This document shows, one piece after another, positions 16,977-24,451 of a stretch of 64,000 nucleotides of DNA. Each line of letters starts with the position of its first letter. Position 1 is the stretch's first letter. Made by a program: the position numbers and the translations under genes. Under the pieces are notes generated by a model, which saw only the letters and a list, made by a program, of their open reading frames with translations, made no database searches and was not told the DNA's origin. Origin of the DNA: Halomicrobium urmianum (GTDB lineage: Archaea; Halobacteriota; Halobacteria; Halobacteriales; Haloarculaceae); contig NZ_CP084090.1 of the NCBI RefSeq assembly GCF_020217425.1, positions 1,922,001-1,986,000 on the forward strand, given 5' to 3'.

Positions 16977-17447
16977 ATGGAACGGTCCTTCGTCGCGGCG
17001 AAGCCCCTCCAGGCGGTCAAACTCGGTGCCGTCGGCGGTGTTCTCCTCCTCGGTGTCGCCGCGTGGTTCGGCGTCTTCGGATCGCAGGGCCAGTTGCTGG
17101 TGCTCCTCCTCGGCCCGGTCGTCGGGATAGCAGTCGCCGCGGTGGTGATCGCCGAGGGCGCATACCTCCTCTATCGATGGGCGACAGGCGACGCGTCGGC
17201 CGGATCGGTCGTCGCCGACCGTCCGGGATACGCGCTCGTCCGCGGCGTCGAACTCGCGGCAGCCGTCGCCGGACCGACGTTCATCGCCGCCACGTTCGGA
17301 TCGTTCGGGGACGGGCAGATGCCCGCGCCCGCCGCCATCGGTCTCGCCCTCATCATGGGCGCGGCAGCGGTCGCCGTGGCCGCCGCCGTCCTCTGTCGGT
17401 GTCTCGTCGAGCTGTACCTGCACCGTTCGAACCGGACCTCCGTGTGA
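16977..17447 (+). CDS. four-helix membrane protein of unknown function
   Basis: 156 residues with a short basic N-terminus (MERSFVAAKPLQAVK) and about four hydrophobic helices (15-32, 40-65, 85-105, 110-140), ending RCLVELYLHRSNRTSV. The frame is open upstream, but the ATG at 16977 gives a clean membrane-protein start. I do not recognise a family. It is followed by the helicase gene 234 nt downstream on the same strand. Confidence 0.6.
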   Translation: MERSFVAAKPLQAVKLGAVGGVLLLGVAAWFGVFGSQGQLLVLLLGPVVGIAVAAVVIAEGAYLLYRWATGDASAGSVVADRPGYALVRGVELAAAVAGPTFIAATFGSFGDGQMPAPAAIGLALIMGAAAVAVAAAVLCRCLVELYLHRSNRTSV

Positions 17448-17680
17448 ATCGCCAGTGCGGCCGCCGGCCGGTCCATCAGAACAGATCCAGGACGAACTCG
17501 CCGACGTCGACGACGAACTCCGCGGCGTTGGAGAGGCGTCCGCCGTCGTCGGCATCGTCGTCCGGTTCTCCGTCCGTCATCCCTGCGGGGGCATCGCCGG
17601 GTCGCACCAAGAACCTGCCGGCCCCGAATCCGTCGCGCCCCGCGAAGGATTATATCGCTGCGGGCGACAACTACGCTCGA

Positions 17681-19900
17681 ATGTCGCTGCTGTTCGAGCA
17701 CGCCGTCGACCGGTTCTCCCTCGAGGACGCGTCGCTGGTCGCGGCCGATGCGGCGGACCTGGCCGACGGCGGCGACCCGGTCCCCGTTCGCCCTATCGCG
17801 GAGTTCGCCGGGTATCACGACTCGCTGACCCATCCCGAGGAGGGGTGGACCTGCATCCCGCTGCACGGGCCCGACGGCGCGGCGCCGACAGACGAGTTCG
17901 TGGCGTACACCGACCACGAGGTGCGCGGCCGCCTCTTCCTGATCGAACGCGACGGCGACCTCGAACCGGTCCCCGCCGACGAGTTCGGTGACACCAGGCT
18001 GGCCGACCGGATCAGGTTCTGGCACTCCGACTACCTCCCGGAGACGTATCCACCCGGGTACGACGCGCCGATCGACGATCACGAGGAGCCCCGGAACCCG
18101 GTGGACGCGGAGCGACTGCTCGACGAGTTCGCCGCGTACGTGGCCGACGAGCGCGATGCGACGCGGGCGGCCAACCGGGAGCGGGCGCGGACCCGCTCGG
18201 CGCGCGCCGTCTACCAGCAGGGCGGGTCGGCGATCCCGTCGGTGGTCTGCCTCGGCGAGGACGACGGCGCCTACCGGTTCCGCGTCGACCTCGACCCCGA
18301 ACTGGAGGGGCGCCGCGACGGGGACTGGGCGTACTTCGTCGAGAGCGAGTTCGGAATCTACCAGGGCAACGAGGTACTGCTCCAGTCCGCCGCCGAGGAC
18401 GCTCCCGACGCTTTCCCCGTCGCTGCGGAGGTCGAGCGCATCCGCGGCCTGAACCTGTGGCTGACCGTGGACTGGGGCGCCGTCGACGACTCGGCGGCGG
18501 CGGGAGCGCACCTCGCGCCCGACCGGGAATTCGGCGTCTCGGAACTGCTCAACCCCGTTCCCTTCGACCGGGAGCGCGAGGCCGTCGAGGCCCTCCGGGA
18601 GAGCCAACTGGGCCCCCTCCTCGCGGGCGAACGGCCCGTCTCCTTCTCCAACGGGGCGGCGGCGCGCAGCGAACCCTTCGACGCGGACCTCAATCAGGAG
18701 CAGCAACTGGCCGTCGAGTACGCGCTGCTCGCCGACGACCTGTGCTGCGTCCACGGGCCGCCCGGGACCGGCAAGACCCGGACGCTGCTTGAGATCGTCC
18801 GGCGCGCGGTCGATGCCGGCGAGGACGTCCTCGTCTGCGCCGACTCCAACCAGGCGCTGGACAACCTCGTCGCCGGCTCCTCGACGCTCGGCGATCCGGA
18901 CCCGGGATCGCTCCACGCGCACGGTCAGCACGGGAGCGGCGAGTTCACGCTCGACCGCGTGAACGCGAAGCGGTCGGCCCGCGCCGTGGTCCGGGAGGAG
19001 TACGGCGACGTCGCGGACAGGGCGGACGTGGTCGCGGCCACGAACAGCAGCGCCGCCACCCTCCCGCGGGAGTTCGACCTGCTGGTGCTCGACGAGGCGA
19101 CCCAGTCCACCTGCACCGCTTCCTGCATCCCGCTGGCGCGGGCCGACCGGGTCGTTCTGGCCGGCGACCATCGACAGCTCCCGCCGTTCAGCGCCACCGA
19201 GGAGCCGCCGGAGTCGAGCTACGGGCTCTCGCTGTTCGAGCACCTCTACGCCGAAGGCGGCGTCTACGAGGGCGTGGGGCTCCAGCTGAAGACTCAGTAC
19301 CGGATGCACCGCGACGTCGCGCACTTCCCCAACCGGGAGTTCTACGACCGGACGCTGCGCAACGGGCTCGCGATCGATCCGCTGCCGGATCGGCCGCCCA
19401 TCGAGGGGTACAGCGTCGGCGGCCCGGTCGACGTCGTCGACCACTCCCGGCGTAACGAGACGGAAGCGCGACTGGTCGTCCACCTCGTCGGGGAGCTACT
19501 GGGCGACGTCCCGCCGGACGACATCGGGGTCATCACGCCGTACGCCGCGCAGGCGCGGCTCCTCCGGGACCTGCTGGCCGACCACGTCGACCGGGCCGAC
19601 GCCGTCGCGGTCGACACCGTCGACGCCTTCCAGGGGAGCGAGAAGACGGCCGTGCTCGTCTCGCTGGTCCGCAGCAACGCCGACGGCGACCTCGGCTTCC
19701 TCGGCCGTCCCGAGGACGGTCCGCGGCGGCTGAACGTGGCGCTGACGCGGGCGAAGCGCTACTGCGCCGTCGTCGGCGACTTCCACACGCTCCGATACGA
19801 GAACGAGGCCAAGTGCGGCGACCTCTACCGGTCGTTCCATGACTACCTCGAGACGACCGGCCGTCTGAACGACGTCGATCCGCAGTTCATCCCGGTCTGA
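17681..19900 (+). CDS. superfamily 1B DNA/RNA helicase (UPF1/DNA2-like)
   Basis: 739 residues. An N-terminal region of about 330 residues without recognisable motifs precedes an SF1 helicase core. The core shows Walker A GPPGTGKT (about 363-370), motif Ia CADSNQALDNL, Walker B LVLDEATQS, motif III GDHRQLPPF, motif IV TQYRMHRD, motif V VDTVDAFQGSE and motif VI LNVALTRAKRY. The order and the DEAT and FQGSE forms are those of the UPF1/Smubp2 group, which unwinds nucleic acid 5' to 3'. I reject the much longer upstream frame and start at 17681 because GATTATAT lies about 28 nt before that ATG. A small membrane-protein gene follows after 3 nt, so they form an operon. Confidence 0.9.
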   Translation: MSLLFEHAVDRFSLEDASLVAADAADLADGGDPVPVRPIAEFAGYHDSLTHPEEGWTCIPLHGPDGAAPTDEFVAYTDHEVRGRLFLIERDGDLEPVPADEFGDTRLADRIRFWHSDYLPETYPPGYDAPIDDHEEPRNPVDAERLLDEFAAYVADERDATRAANRERARTRSARAVYQQGGSAIPSVVCLGEDDGAYRFRVDLDPELEGRRDGDWAYFVESEFGIYQGNEVLLQSAAEDAPDAFPVAAEVERIRGLNLWLTVDWGAVDDSAAAGAHLAPDREFGVSELLNPVPFDREREAVEALRESQLGPLLAGERPVSFSNGAAARSEPFDADLNQEQQLAVEYALLADDLCCVHGPPGTGKTRTLLEIVRRAVDAGEDVLVCADSNQALDNLVAGSSTLGDPDPGSLHAHGQHGSGEFTLDRVNAKRSARAVVREEYGDVADRADVVAATNSSAATLPREFDLLVLDEATQSTCTASCIPLARADRVVLAGDHRQLPPFSATEEPPESSYGLSLFEHLYAEGGVYEGVGLQLKTQYRMHRDVAHFPNREFYDRTLRNGLAIDPLPDRPPIEGYSVGGPVDVVDHSRRNETEARLVVHLVGELLGDVPPDDIGVITPYAAQARLLRDLLADHVDRADAVAVDTVDAFQGSEKTAVLVSLVRSNADGDLGFLGRPEDGPRRLNVALTRAKRYCAVVGDFHTLRYENEAKCGDLYRSFHDYLETTGRLNDVDPQFIPV

Positions 19901-19903
19901 ACG

Positions 19904-20284
19904 GTGACCGATCGACGCCTCCGCGCACACGCTCGGGACGGCCTGCTCGCGCTCTTCGCCCTGGCGGCGCTGCTCGCCCTGCTCGCCCGGCGGAGTGGAC
20001 TGGGCGCGCTCGCGAACCCGGTGGCCGTGCTGCTCGGCGTCGCGGGCGCCGCCCTGATCGAGGCCGCTTTCCTCCGGTACCCGGAACTCGGCGCGGCCTG
20101 GGACCGCCCGCTCGTCCACGTCGGCGGGCTCGTCGTCCTCCTCGCCGGCGCCGCTGCAGCCTACGTGGTCGTCGGCCTCGCGTTCGTCGCCGCCGCCTGC
20201 TGGGGGCTGGCGACCTTCCTGCTCCTGCTCGCGGCGGTCGCGATCACCGGCCGAAACCCGCTGGCTCGTCTCTCCGGGCCGTGA
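19904..20284 (+). CDS. small membrane protein downstream of the helicase
   Basis: 126 residues, about four hydrophobic helices (LLALFALAALLALLARR, NPVAVLLGVAGAALIEAAF, LVHVGGLVVLLAGAAAAYVV, LATFLLLLAAVAITG). It starts with GTG three bases after the helicase stop, so it is cotranscribed. No family is recognised. The short, Ala/Leu-rich sequence makes homology hard to judge. Confidence 0.7.
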   Translation: MTDRRLRAHARDGLLALFALAALLALLARRSGLGALANPVAVLLGVAGAALIEAAFLRYPELGAAWDRPLVHVGGLVVLLAGAAAAYVVVGLAFVAAACWGLATFLLLLAAVAITGRNPLARLSGP

Positions 20285-20373
20285 TACGGTGTCCGGATCG
20301 CTCTCGGGTTGCGTCGTAGTCTCATGCACCCGGAACGGCTTTGGCCGCTCCGACGGAGTGTACGGTTCCACAG

Positions 20374-21348
20374 ATGACGCCAGCGCCCCCTCTGCGCGCT
20401 GTCGCCGCCGAGCGCGGACTGCACGTCGGGGCCATGATCGGCCCCGGGCCCCTCCGGACCGAGCCGAGACACCGCCGGACCCTCGCCGACGAGTTCGCCG
20501 CGGTCACGCCGGGCAGCGCGCTGAAGATGGGACCGCTCCGGCCGTCGCGGGACACGTACGACTTCGGCGACGCCGACGCTGTCGTCGACTTCGGCGTCGC
20601 ACACGACATGTACGTCCGCGGCCACGCGCTCGTGTGGCACAACCAGAAGCCCGACTGGTTCCAGGCGTGGGACTACACCGACGACCAGTTGCGGGCCTTC
20701 CTGCGCGACCATATCCACACGGTCGCCGGCCGCTACCGGGCGACAGTCGACGCCTGGGACGTCGTCAACGAGGCCGTCGCCGACGACGGCTCGCTGCGCG
20801 AGACCGTCTGGTCCGACGCGCTGGTCGGGGACTACGTCGCCGACGCGTTCCGCTGGGCTGACGAGGTCACCGACGCCAACCTCTACTACAACGACTACGG
20901 GTGCGAGGCGCTCACCGAGAAGGCCGACGCCGTCTACGACCTGCTCGCGGACCTCCTCGACCGCGGCGTGCCGGTCGACGGCGTCGGCCTCCAGCTCCAC
21001 GCGCTGGGCGAGCGACCCGACCCCGACTCGATCCGGGCGAATGTCGAACGGTTCCGGGACCTCGGGCTCGACGTCCAGATCACCGAGATGGACGTCGCGT
21101 TCTCCCGGGACGACGTCCCGGACGACCCGCTCGCGGTCCAGGCCGGCTACTACCGCGCGGTCGCCGAGGTCTGCCCGGAGGCCGGCTGCGACGCGCTCGT
21201 CGTCGCCGGCGTCAGCGACGCGAACTCGTGGCTGCGCTCCTTCGCGGACTTCCCCGATCGGTATACCGGCGACCCGCTGCTGTTCGACGAGCGGTACCGG
21301 CCCAAGCCCGCCTACGACGCCGTCGTCGAGGCCCTCGCGGAGGACTGA
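20374..21348 (+). CDS. GH10 endo-1,4-beta-xylanase, no signal peptide
   Basis: 324 residues forming a complete but compact GH10 barrel. Visible are GHALVWHNQKPDW (about 89-101), WDVVNEAV with the acid/base Glu (about 129-136), NDYG, GVGLQLHALG and ITEMDV with the nucleophile Glu (about 229-234). A DANSW motif follows in the last third. There is no signal peptide or binding module, so it should act inside the cell on imported xylo-oligosaccharides. That would complement the exported GH11 enzyme 4 kb away. The ATG at 20374 is chosen because the upstream codons are not conserved-looking. An alcohol dehydrogenase gene starts 27 nt downstream. Confidence 0.9.
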   Translation: MTPAPPLRAVAAERGLHVGAMIGPGPLRTEPRHRRTLADEFAAVTPGSALKMGPLRPSRDTYDFGDADAVVDFGVAHDMYVRGHALVWHNQKPDWFQAWDYTDDQLRAFLRDHIHTVAGRYRATVDAWDVVNEAVADDGSLRETVWSDALVGDYVADAFRWADEVTDANLYYNDYGCEALTEKADAVYDLLADLLDRGVPVDGVGLQLHALGERPDPDSIRANVERFRDLGLDVQITEMDVAFSRDDVPDDPLAVQAGYYRAVAEVCPEAGCDALVVAGVSDANSWLRSFADFPDRYTGDPLLFDERYRPKPAYDAVVEALAED

Positions 21349-21375
21349 TTACGCACGCGTTCCTTCCACCGCCCG

Positions 21376-22389
21376 ATGCGAGCCGCAGCCTTCACCGAAC
21401 TGATCGGGCCGGACGGCGTGGACGTGATCGACCACGAGACCCCCGTGGCCGGGCCCGGCGAGGCCGTCGTCGACGTCGAGGCCTGCGCGATCAACCGCCA
21501 CGACCTCTGGATCCTCGAGGGCGACTCGGCGATGGTCGACGCCGACGACCTCCCCTTCGTCACCGGGCTCGACGTCGCCGGCACGGTCCGCGAGGTCGGC
21601 GAGGGCGTCTCGGGCGTCGAGCCCGGCGACCGCGTCGTGCTCTGCCCGAACGAGACCTGCGGGACCTGCCGGTTCTGCCGCGAGGGCCCCGAAAATCTCT
21701 GCGAGAACTTCTCGCTGTACCACGGCGGGCTCGCGGAGGCCGCCCGCGTCGAGGCCGACCGCCTCATCGCGCTCCCCGACGGCGTGGACACCGCGACCGC
21801 CGCCGCGGTCCCGACGGCGTACGTGACCGCGTTCCACATGCTCCGGCGGGCCGACGTCGGCCCCGGCGACCTCGTGTTCGTCCCGGGCGCGACCGGCGGC
21901 GTCGGCGTCGCGACCGTCCAGCTCGCCGACGTACTGGGCGCGCGGACCGTCGGGACCTCTTCCTCGGAGTCGAAACTCGACCGCGTCCGCGAACTCGGCC
22001 TCGACCACGGGATCCGGTCGACCGACACCGACGAGATCCGCGAGCGCGTGGCGGAGGTCGGCACGCCCGACGCCGTCGTCAACCACCTCGGCGGCGAGTT
22101 CACCGAACTCGGCCAGCGGGTCATGCGCCGCGGCGGGACGATGGTCGTCTGCGGGCGGACGGCCGGCGGCACCTCGACGGTCGACGTCGCCGACCTCTTC
22201 CTGGGCCACAAGCGCGTCGTCGGCTCGACGATGGGCACGCAGGACGACCTGCGCCGACTCGTCGACCTCGTCGCCGCGGGCCAGTTCGAACCCGTGATCG
22301 ACGAGACCTACTCGCTCTCCGAGACGGCCGCGGCGTTCGCCGCGATGCAGGACCGCGAGAGCGTCGGGAAACTCGTCGTCGAACCCTGA
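21376..22389 (+). CDS. zinc-containing medium-chain alcohol dehydrogenase
   Basis: 337-residue MDR-family oxidoreductase. The structural zinc lobe has four Cys in CPNETCGTCRFCREGPENLC (about residues 93-112). The catalytic zinc region reads CAINRHDLW near residue 38, so Cys plus His/Asp are available. The Rossmann motif is PGATGGVGVATVQ (about 174-186). Members oxidise alcohols or reduce enones with NAD(P)H; the substrate is not predictable. The gene lies 27 nt after the GH10 gene on the same strand and may share its transcript. Confidence 0.86.
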   Translation: MRAAAFTELIGPDGVDVIDHETPVAGPGEAVVDVEACAINRHDLWILEGDSAMVDADDLPFVTGLDVAGTVREVGEGVSGVEPGDRVVLCPNETCGTCRFCREGPENLCENFSLYHGGLAEAARVEADRLIALPDGVDTATAAAVPTAYVTAFHMLRRADVGPGDLVFVPGATGGVGVATVQLADVLGARTVGTSSSESKLDRVRELGLDHGIRSTDTDEIRERVAEVGTPDAVVNHLGGEFTELGQRVMRRGGTMVVCGRTAGGTSTVDVADLFLGHKRVVGSTMGTQDDLRRLVDLVAAGQFEPVIDETYSLSETAAAFAAMQDRESVGKLVVEP

Positions 22390-22501
22390 CCTCCCCGTCT
22401 GGGGCCGTCTTCGCGGCGCGAAGGACGAACGCGACCGGCGTAGTGTACGGGGATCGCCCTGCGCCGGAAGGGCTTTACACACGTCCGTGATATCGAATCC
22501 C

Positions 22502-22621
22502 GTGATCGACGGCTCCGAGTGTCCGGACTGCGGCGGGCACGTCTCGACGGACGACGGGACGGACTACGCGTGTGACGACTGCGGCGCCGCCTTCGACGTC
22601 ACCGACCTCTTCCTCCCCTGA
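22502..22621 (+). CDS. 39-residue zinc-finger micro-protein with two CxxC knuckles
   Basis: Starting from GTG, the peptide is an almost pure zinc ribbon: CPDCG near residue 7 and CDDCG near residue 24, separated by HVSTDDGTDYA, and ending FDVTDLFLP. Spacing is right for one Zn ion held by four Cys. GCTTTACAC about 25 nt upstream fits a TATA box for a leaderless mRNA. Haloarchaea express many such CPxCG micro-proteins, some affecting biofilm and motility. The next gene starts 119 nt downstream. Confidence 0.72.
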   Translation: MIDGSECPDCGGHVSTDDGTDYACDDCGAAFDVTDLFLP

Positions 22622-22740
22622 CGCCGTCGGACGCCGGTGCGCGGTGACGGTCAGCACCAGGGCGTGCCGAGGCTGTTTACAGCGAATCAGGGGACGAAAC
22701 CGGCGGCAGGGGTTTGTCGGGGCGGATCGTCTGTGCTCGC

Positions 22741-23238
22741 GTGATCGAGGTTCGCCCGGCGACGCCCGCCGACGTGCCCGCCGTCCAGCGCGTCGCTCGC
22801 GCAGGCTGGCACGCGGCCTACGACGATCGGCTGGGCACCGGCGCCGTCGACGCGGTCGTCGACGACTGGTACGCCGACGAGACGGTCCGAAACTACGTGA
22901 CCGACGACGACGTCAGCTACTTCGTCGCCGAGGACGACGCCGTCGTCGGCTACGCCGCTGGCGGACCCGACCCCGACGTCGACGGTCCGACCGCGCAACT
23001 GGGCGCCATCTACGTCCACCCCGACCGCTGGCGGGAGGGGATCGGTAGTCGGTGGCTGGACGCCCTGACCGACCGCCTCGCCGACCGCGGCTTCGAGCGC
23101 CTCCGGATCGACGTGCTGGCCGCCAACGACGCCGGCCGCGCCTTCTACGAGCGACGGGGCTTCGAGGTGGTCGACTGCGGTGAGGTTGAACTGGGCGAGG
23201 TGGTATGCGACGGAATAACGTATGCAGGCCCCCTCTAA
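22741..23238 (+). CDS. GNAT-family N-acetyltransferase
   Basis: 165 residues from the GTG at 22741. The N-terminal IEVRPATPADVPAVQRVAR is the usual GNAT start. The acetyl-CoA-binding core reads LGAIYVHPDRWREGIGSRWLD, with the R/Q-x-x-G-x-G/A type loop as WREGIGS. It ends with DVLAANDAGRAFYERRGFEVV. The acceptor (protein N-terminus, amine, antibiotic) cannot be deduced. A start 27 nt further upstream (TTG) is possible but would add residues not typical of the family. Confidence 0.88.
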   Translation: MIEVRPATPADVPAVQRVARAGWHAAYDDRLGTGAVDAVVDDWYADETVRNYVTDDDVSYFVAEDDAVVGYAAGGPDPDVDGPTAQLGAIYVHPDRWREGIGSRWLDALTDRLADRGFERLRIDVLAANDAGRAFYERRGFEVVDCGEVELGEVVCDGITYAGPL

Positions 23239-23294
23239 TCGGCCGACGGCTATCGAAATCCTTTTTGATACCCTCGCCTTCGACACGAGTGCGC

Positions 23295-23368
23295 GCCGCC
23301 TTAGCTCAGACTGGGAGAGCACTCGACTGAAGATCGAGCTGTCCCCGGTTCAAATCCGGGAGGCGGCA
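23295..23368 (+). tRNA. tRNA-Phe (anticodon GAA)
   Basis: 74-nt gene. Acceptor GCCGCCT pairs with AGGCGGC, discriminator A. Anticodon stem CTCGA/TCGAG encloses CTGAAGA, giving GAA. T-arm CCCGG-TTCAAAT-CCGGG. CCA is not encoded. TTTTTGATAC about 30 nt upstream is a likely TATA region. Confidence 0.96.
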
Positions 23369-23479
23369 TACTTCTGCTGGCGCTCGTGAGCGAGCGCCAG
23401 CTGTGTATGTGACCCGACCGCGATTCGAACCCTGGAAGGCACGCGCAACGGGCGGAGCGAGTGAGCACGTCTTCCTCCG
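23369..23479 (+). mobile_element. 111-bp tRNA-3'-end-associated mini-element (Phe copy, decayed)
   Basis: It starts with a perfect 11-bp hairpin (GCTGGCGCTCG 23376-23386, loop TGAG, complement 23391-23401) seven bases after the tRNA. Its distal part keeps pieces of the block shared by the Arg and Asn elements (CGCGCAACGGGCGGAG, GAGTGAGC, CGTCTTCC). It ends at a degenerate copy of the tRNA-Phe 3' end. It is 20 bp shorter than the other two and more diverged, so I read it as an older copy. Confidence 0.4.
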
Positions 23480-23500
23480 GTCCAAATCCGGACGGCGGTA
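23480..23500 (+). repeat. degenerate 21-nt copy of the tRNA-Phe 3' end
   Basis: GTCCAAATCCGG...GGCGGTA differs from the tRNA-Phe T-loop-to-discriminator sequence at four positions. It has the same orientation and extent as the copies beside tRNA-Arg and tRNA-Asn. Confidence 0.55.
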
Positions 23501-23583
23501 CGTTTCTACGGGTGACGCCAGCGGCACGTGTGAGCGGTCGAAACGCAGTCCCGCCCCACAGGAGCACCCCGCCCGGGAATCGA

Positions 23584-24270
23584 TCAGGATCCGCTGTTCG
23601 CCTCGACTGCCACGGCGACCTCGTTGCGCCGGAGGAACGGGAGCGTCCAGGGGGCGTCGTACCCCATGAAGAACGGCTCGCCGGCGAGAGGGACGCCGGC
23701 CGTCTCGAGCGTCTCCAGCAGCCGTTCGGTTTCGCGAGCGACGCGGGAGTCCGTGGCCCGCCACGAGAACCGCCGGACGGCGAGCGTCCGCTCGGGAACT
23801 TCGACGACCGCCACGTCGTCGTCGGTGGGTCGCGGCGCCGAGTCCGCGTCGTACTCCGGGGGGAGGTAGAACGCCATCCGGACCTCGTCCGCACCGCGGT
23901 CCCCGCCGGTTTCGACGGGAGCGGTCATCGGAATTGTCCGCCCGGTGCGCTCGACCGTGACCGGCGCAGTCATCTCGATCGTCGTTCCGGTGCCGTCCAC
24001 CTCGACCGGGGCGGTCATCGATAGTTCCTCGCTGCCCTCGTTCGCGCCGCTGATGTACCGGAACAGCCGACCGAACGCCGCGTTCTCGGAGGGGGCGACC
24101 GTCTCGACGAGGACCTGCTCGGGATAGCGGCGGAGTTCGACGTCGTGGACGTGGGTGACGACCGTGTAGGGGACGGTTTCGGTCGCGTGCCGCTGGTAGA
24201 GGCTCCAGGCACCGGCGGCTGCCAGCGCTCCCCCGGCCACGCCCGCGACGATAGCGGAGTTCCGGACCAT
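23584..24270 (-). CDS. SOUL-family heme-binding protein with N-terminal membrane anchor
   Basis: 228 residues. The first 25 form a hydrophobic anchor or signal (NSAIVAGVAGGALAAAGAW). Then comes the SOUL/HEBP fold: DVELRRYPEQVLVETV, AFGRLFRYISG and MTAPVEV, ending with PFFMGYDAPWTLPFLRRNEVAV. SOUL proteins bind heme or tetrapyrroles. The MTAPV segment occurs three times within about 45 residues (SMTAPVEV, EMTAPVTV, PMTAPVET), where I expect one or two. The ATG at 24270 is preferred over 24318 because it starts the hydrophobic anchor directly. It is divergent from the aldo/keto reductase gene. Confidence 0.9.
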   Translation of the reverse strand: MVRNSAIVAGVAGGALAAAGAWSLYQRHATETVPYTVVTHVHDVELRRYPEQVLVETVAPSENAAFGRLFRYISGANEGSEELSMTAPVEVDGTGTTIEMTAPVTVERTGRTIPMTAPVETGGDRGADEVRMAFYLPPEYDADSAPRPTDDDVAVVEVPERTLAVRRFSWRATDSRVARETERLLETLETAGVPLAGEPFFMGYDAPWTLPFLRRNEVAVAVEANSGS

Positions 24271-24451
24271 ACGAAGGGTTGGGCGGGGAGGTCGATAGGT
24301 CTTGCTCCAGGTTGACACTCGAACGCTTCGCGAGTCGGTCGATTCATTCGGGTCCGCCCGTCGAGCGGCCCGCGCAAGCGTATCGAGACCGGAAACCGGC
24401 TCAATCGACCGGAAAGCTGGTCTTTACCCGTACGTTGTCCTCCGCTACCGT

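Noticed and set aside
16838..17680. Upstream extension of the helicase frame to about 1020 residues
   Set aside because: The extension is Arg/Pro/Ser-rich, overlaps the membrane protein at 16977-17447, and a TATA-like box just before 17681 supports the shorter protein.
17171..19483. 770-residue open frame on the minus strand
   Set aside because: It is antisense to the SF1 helicase, whose motifs are unmistakable. GC-rich codon bias keeps the complementary frame free of stops.
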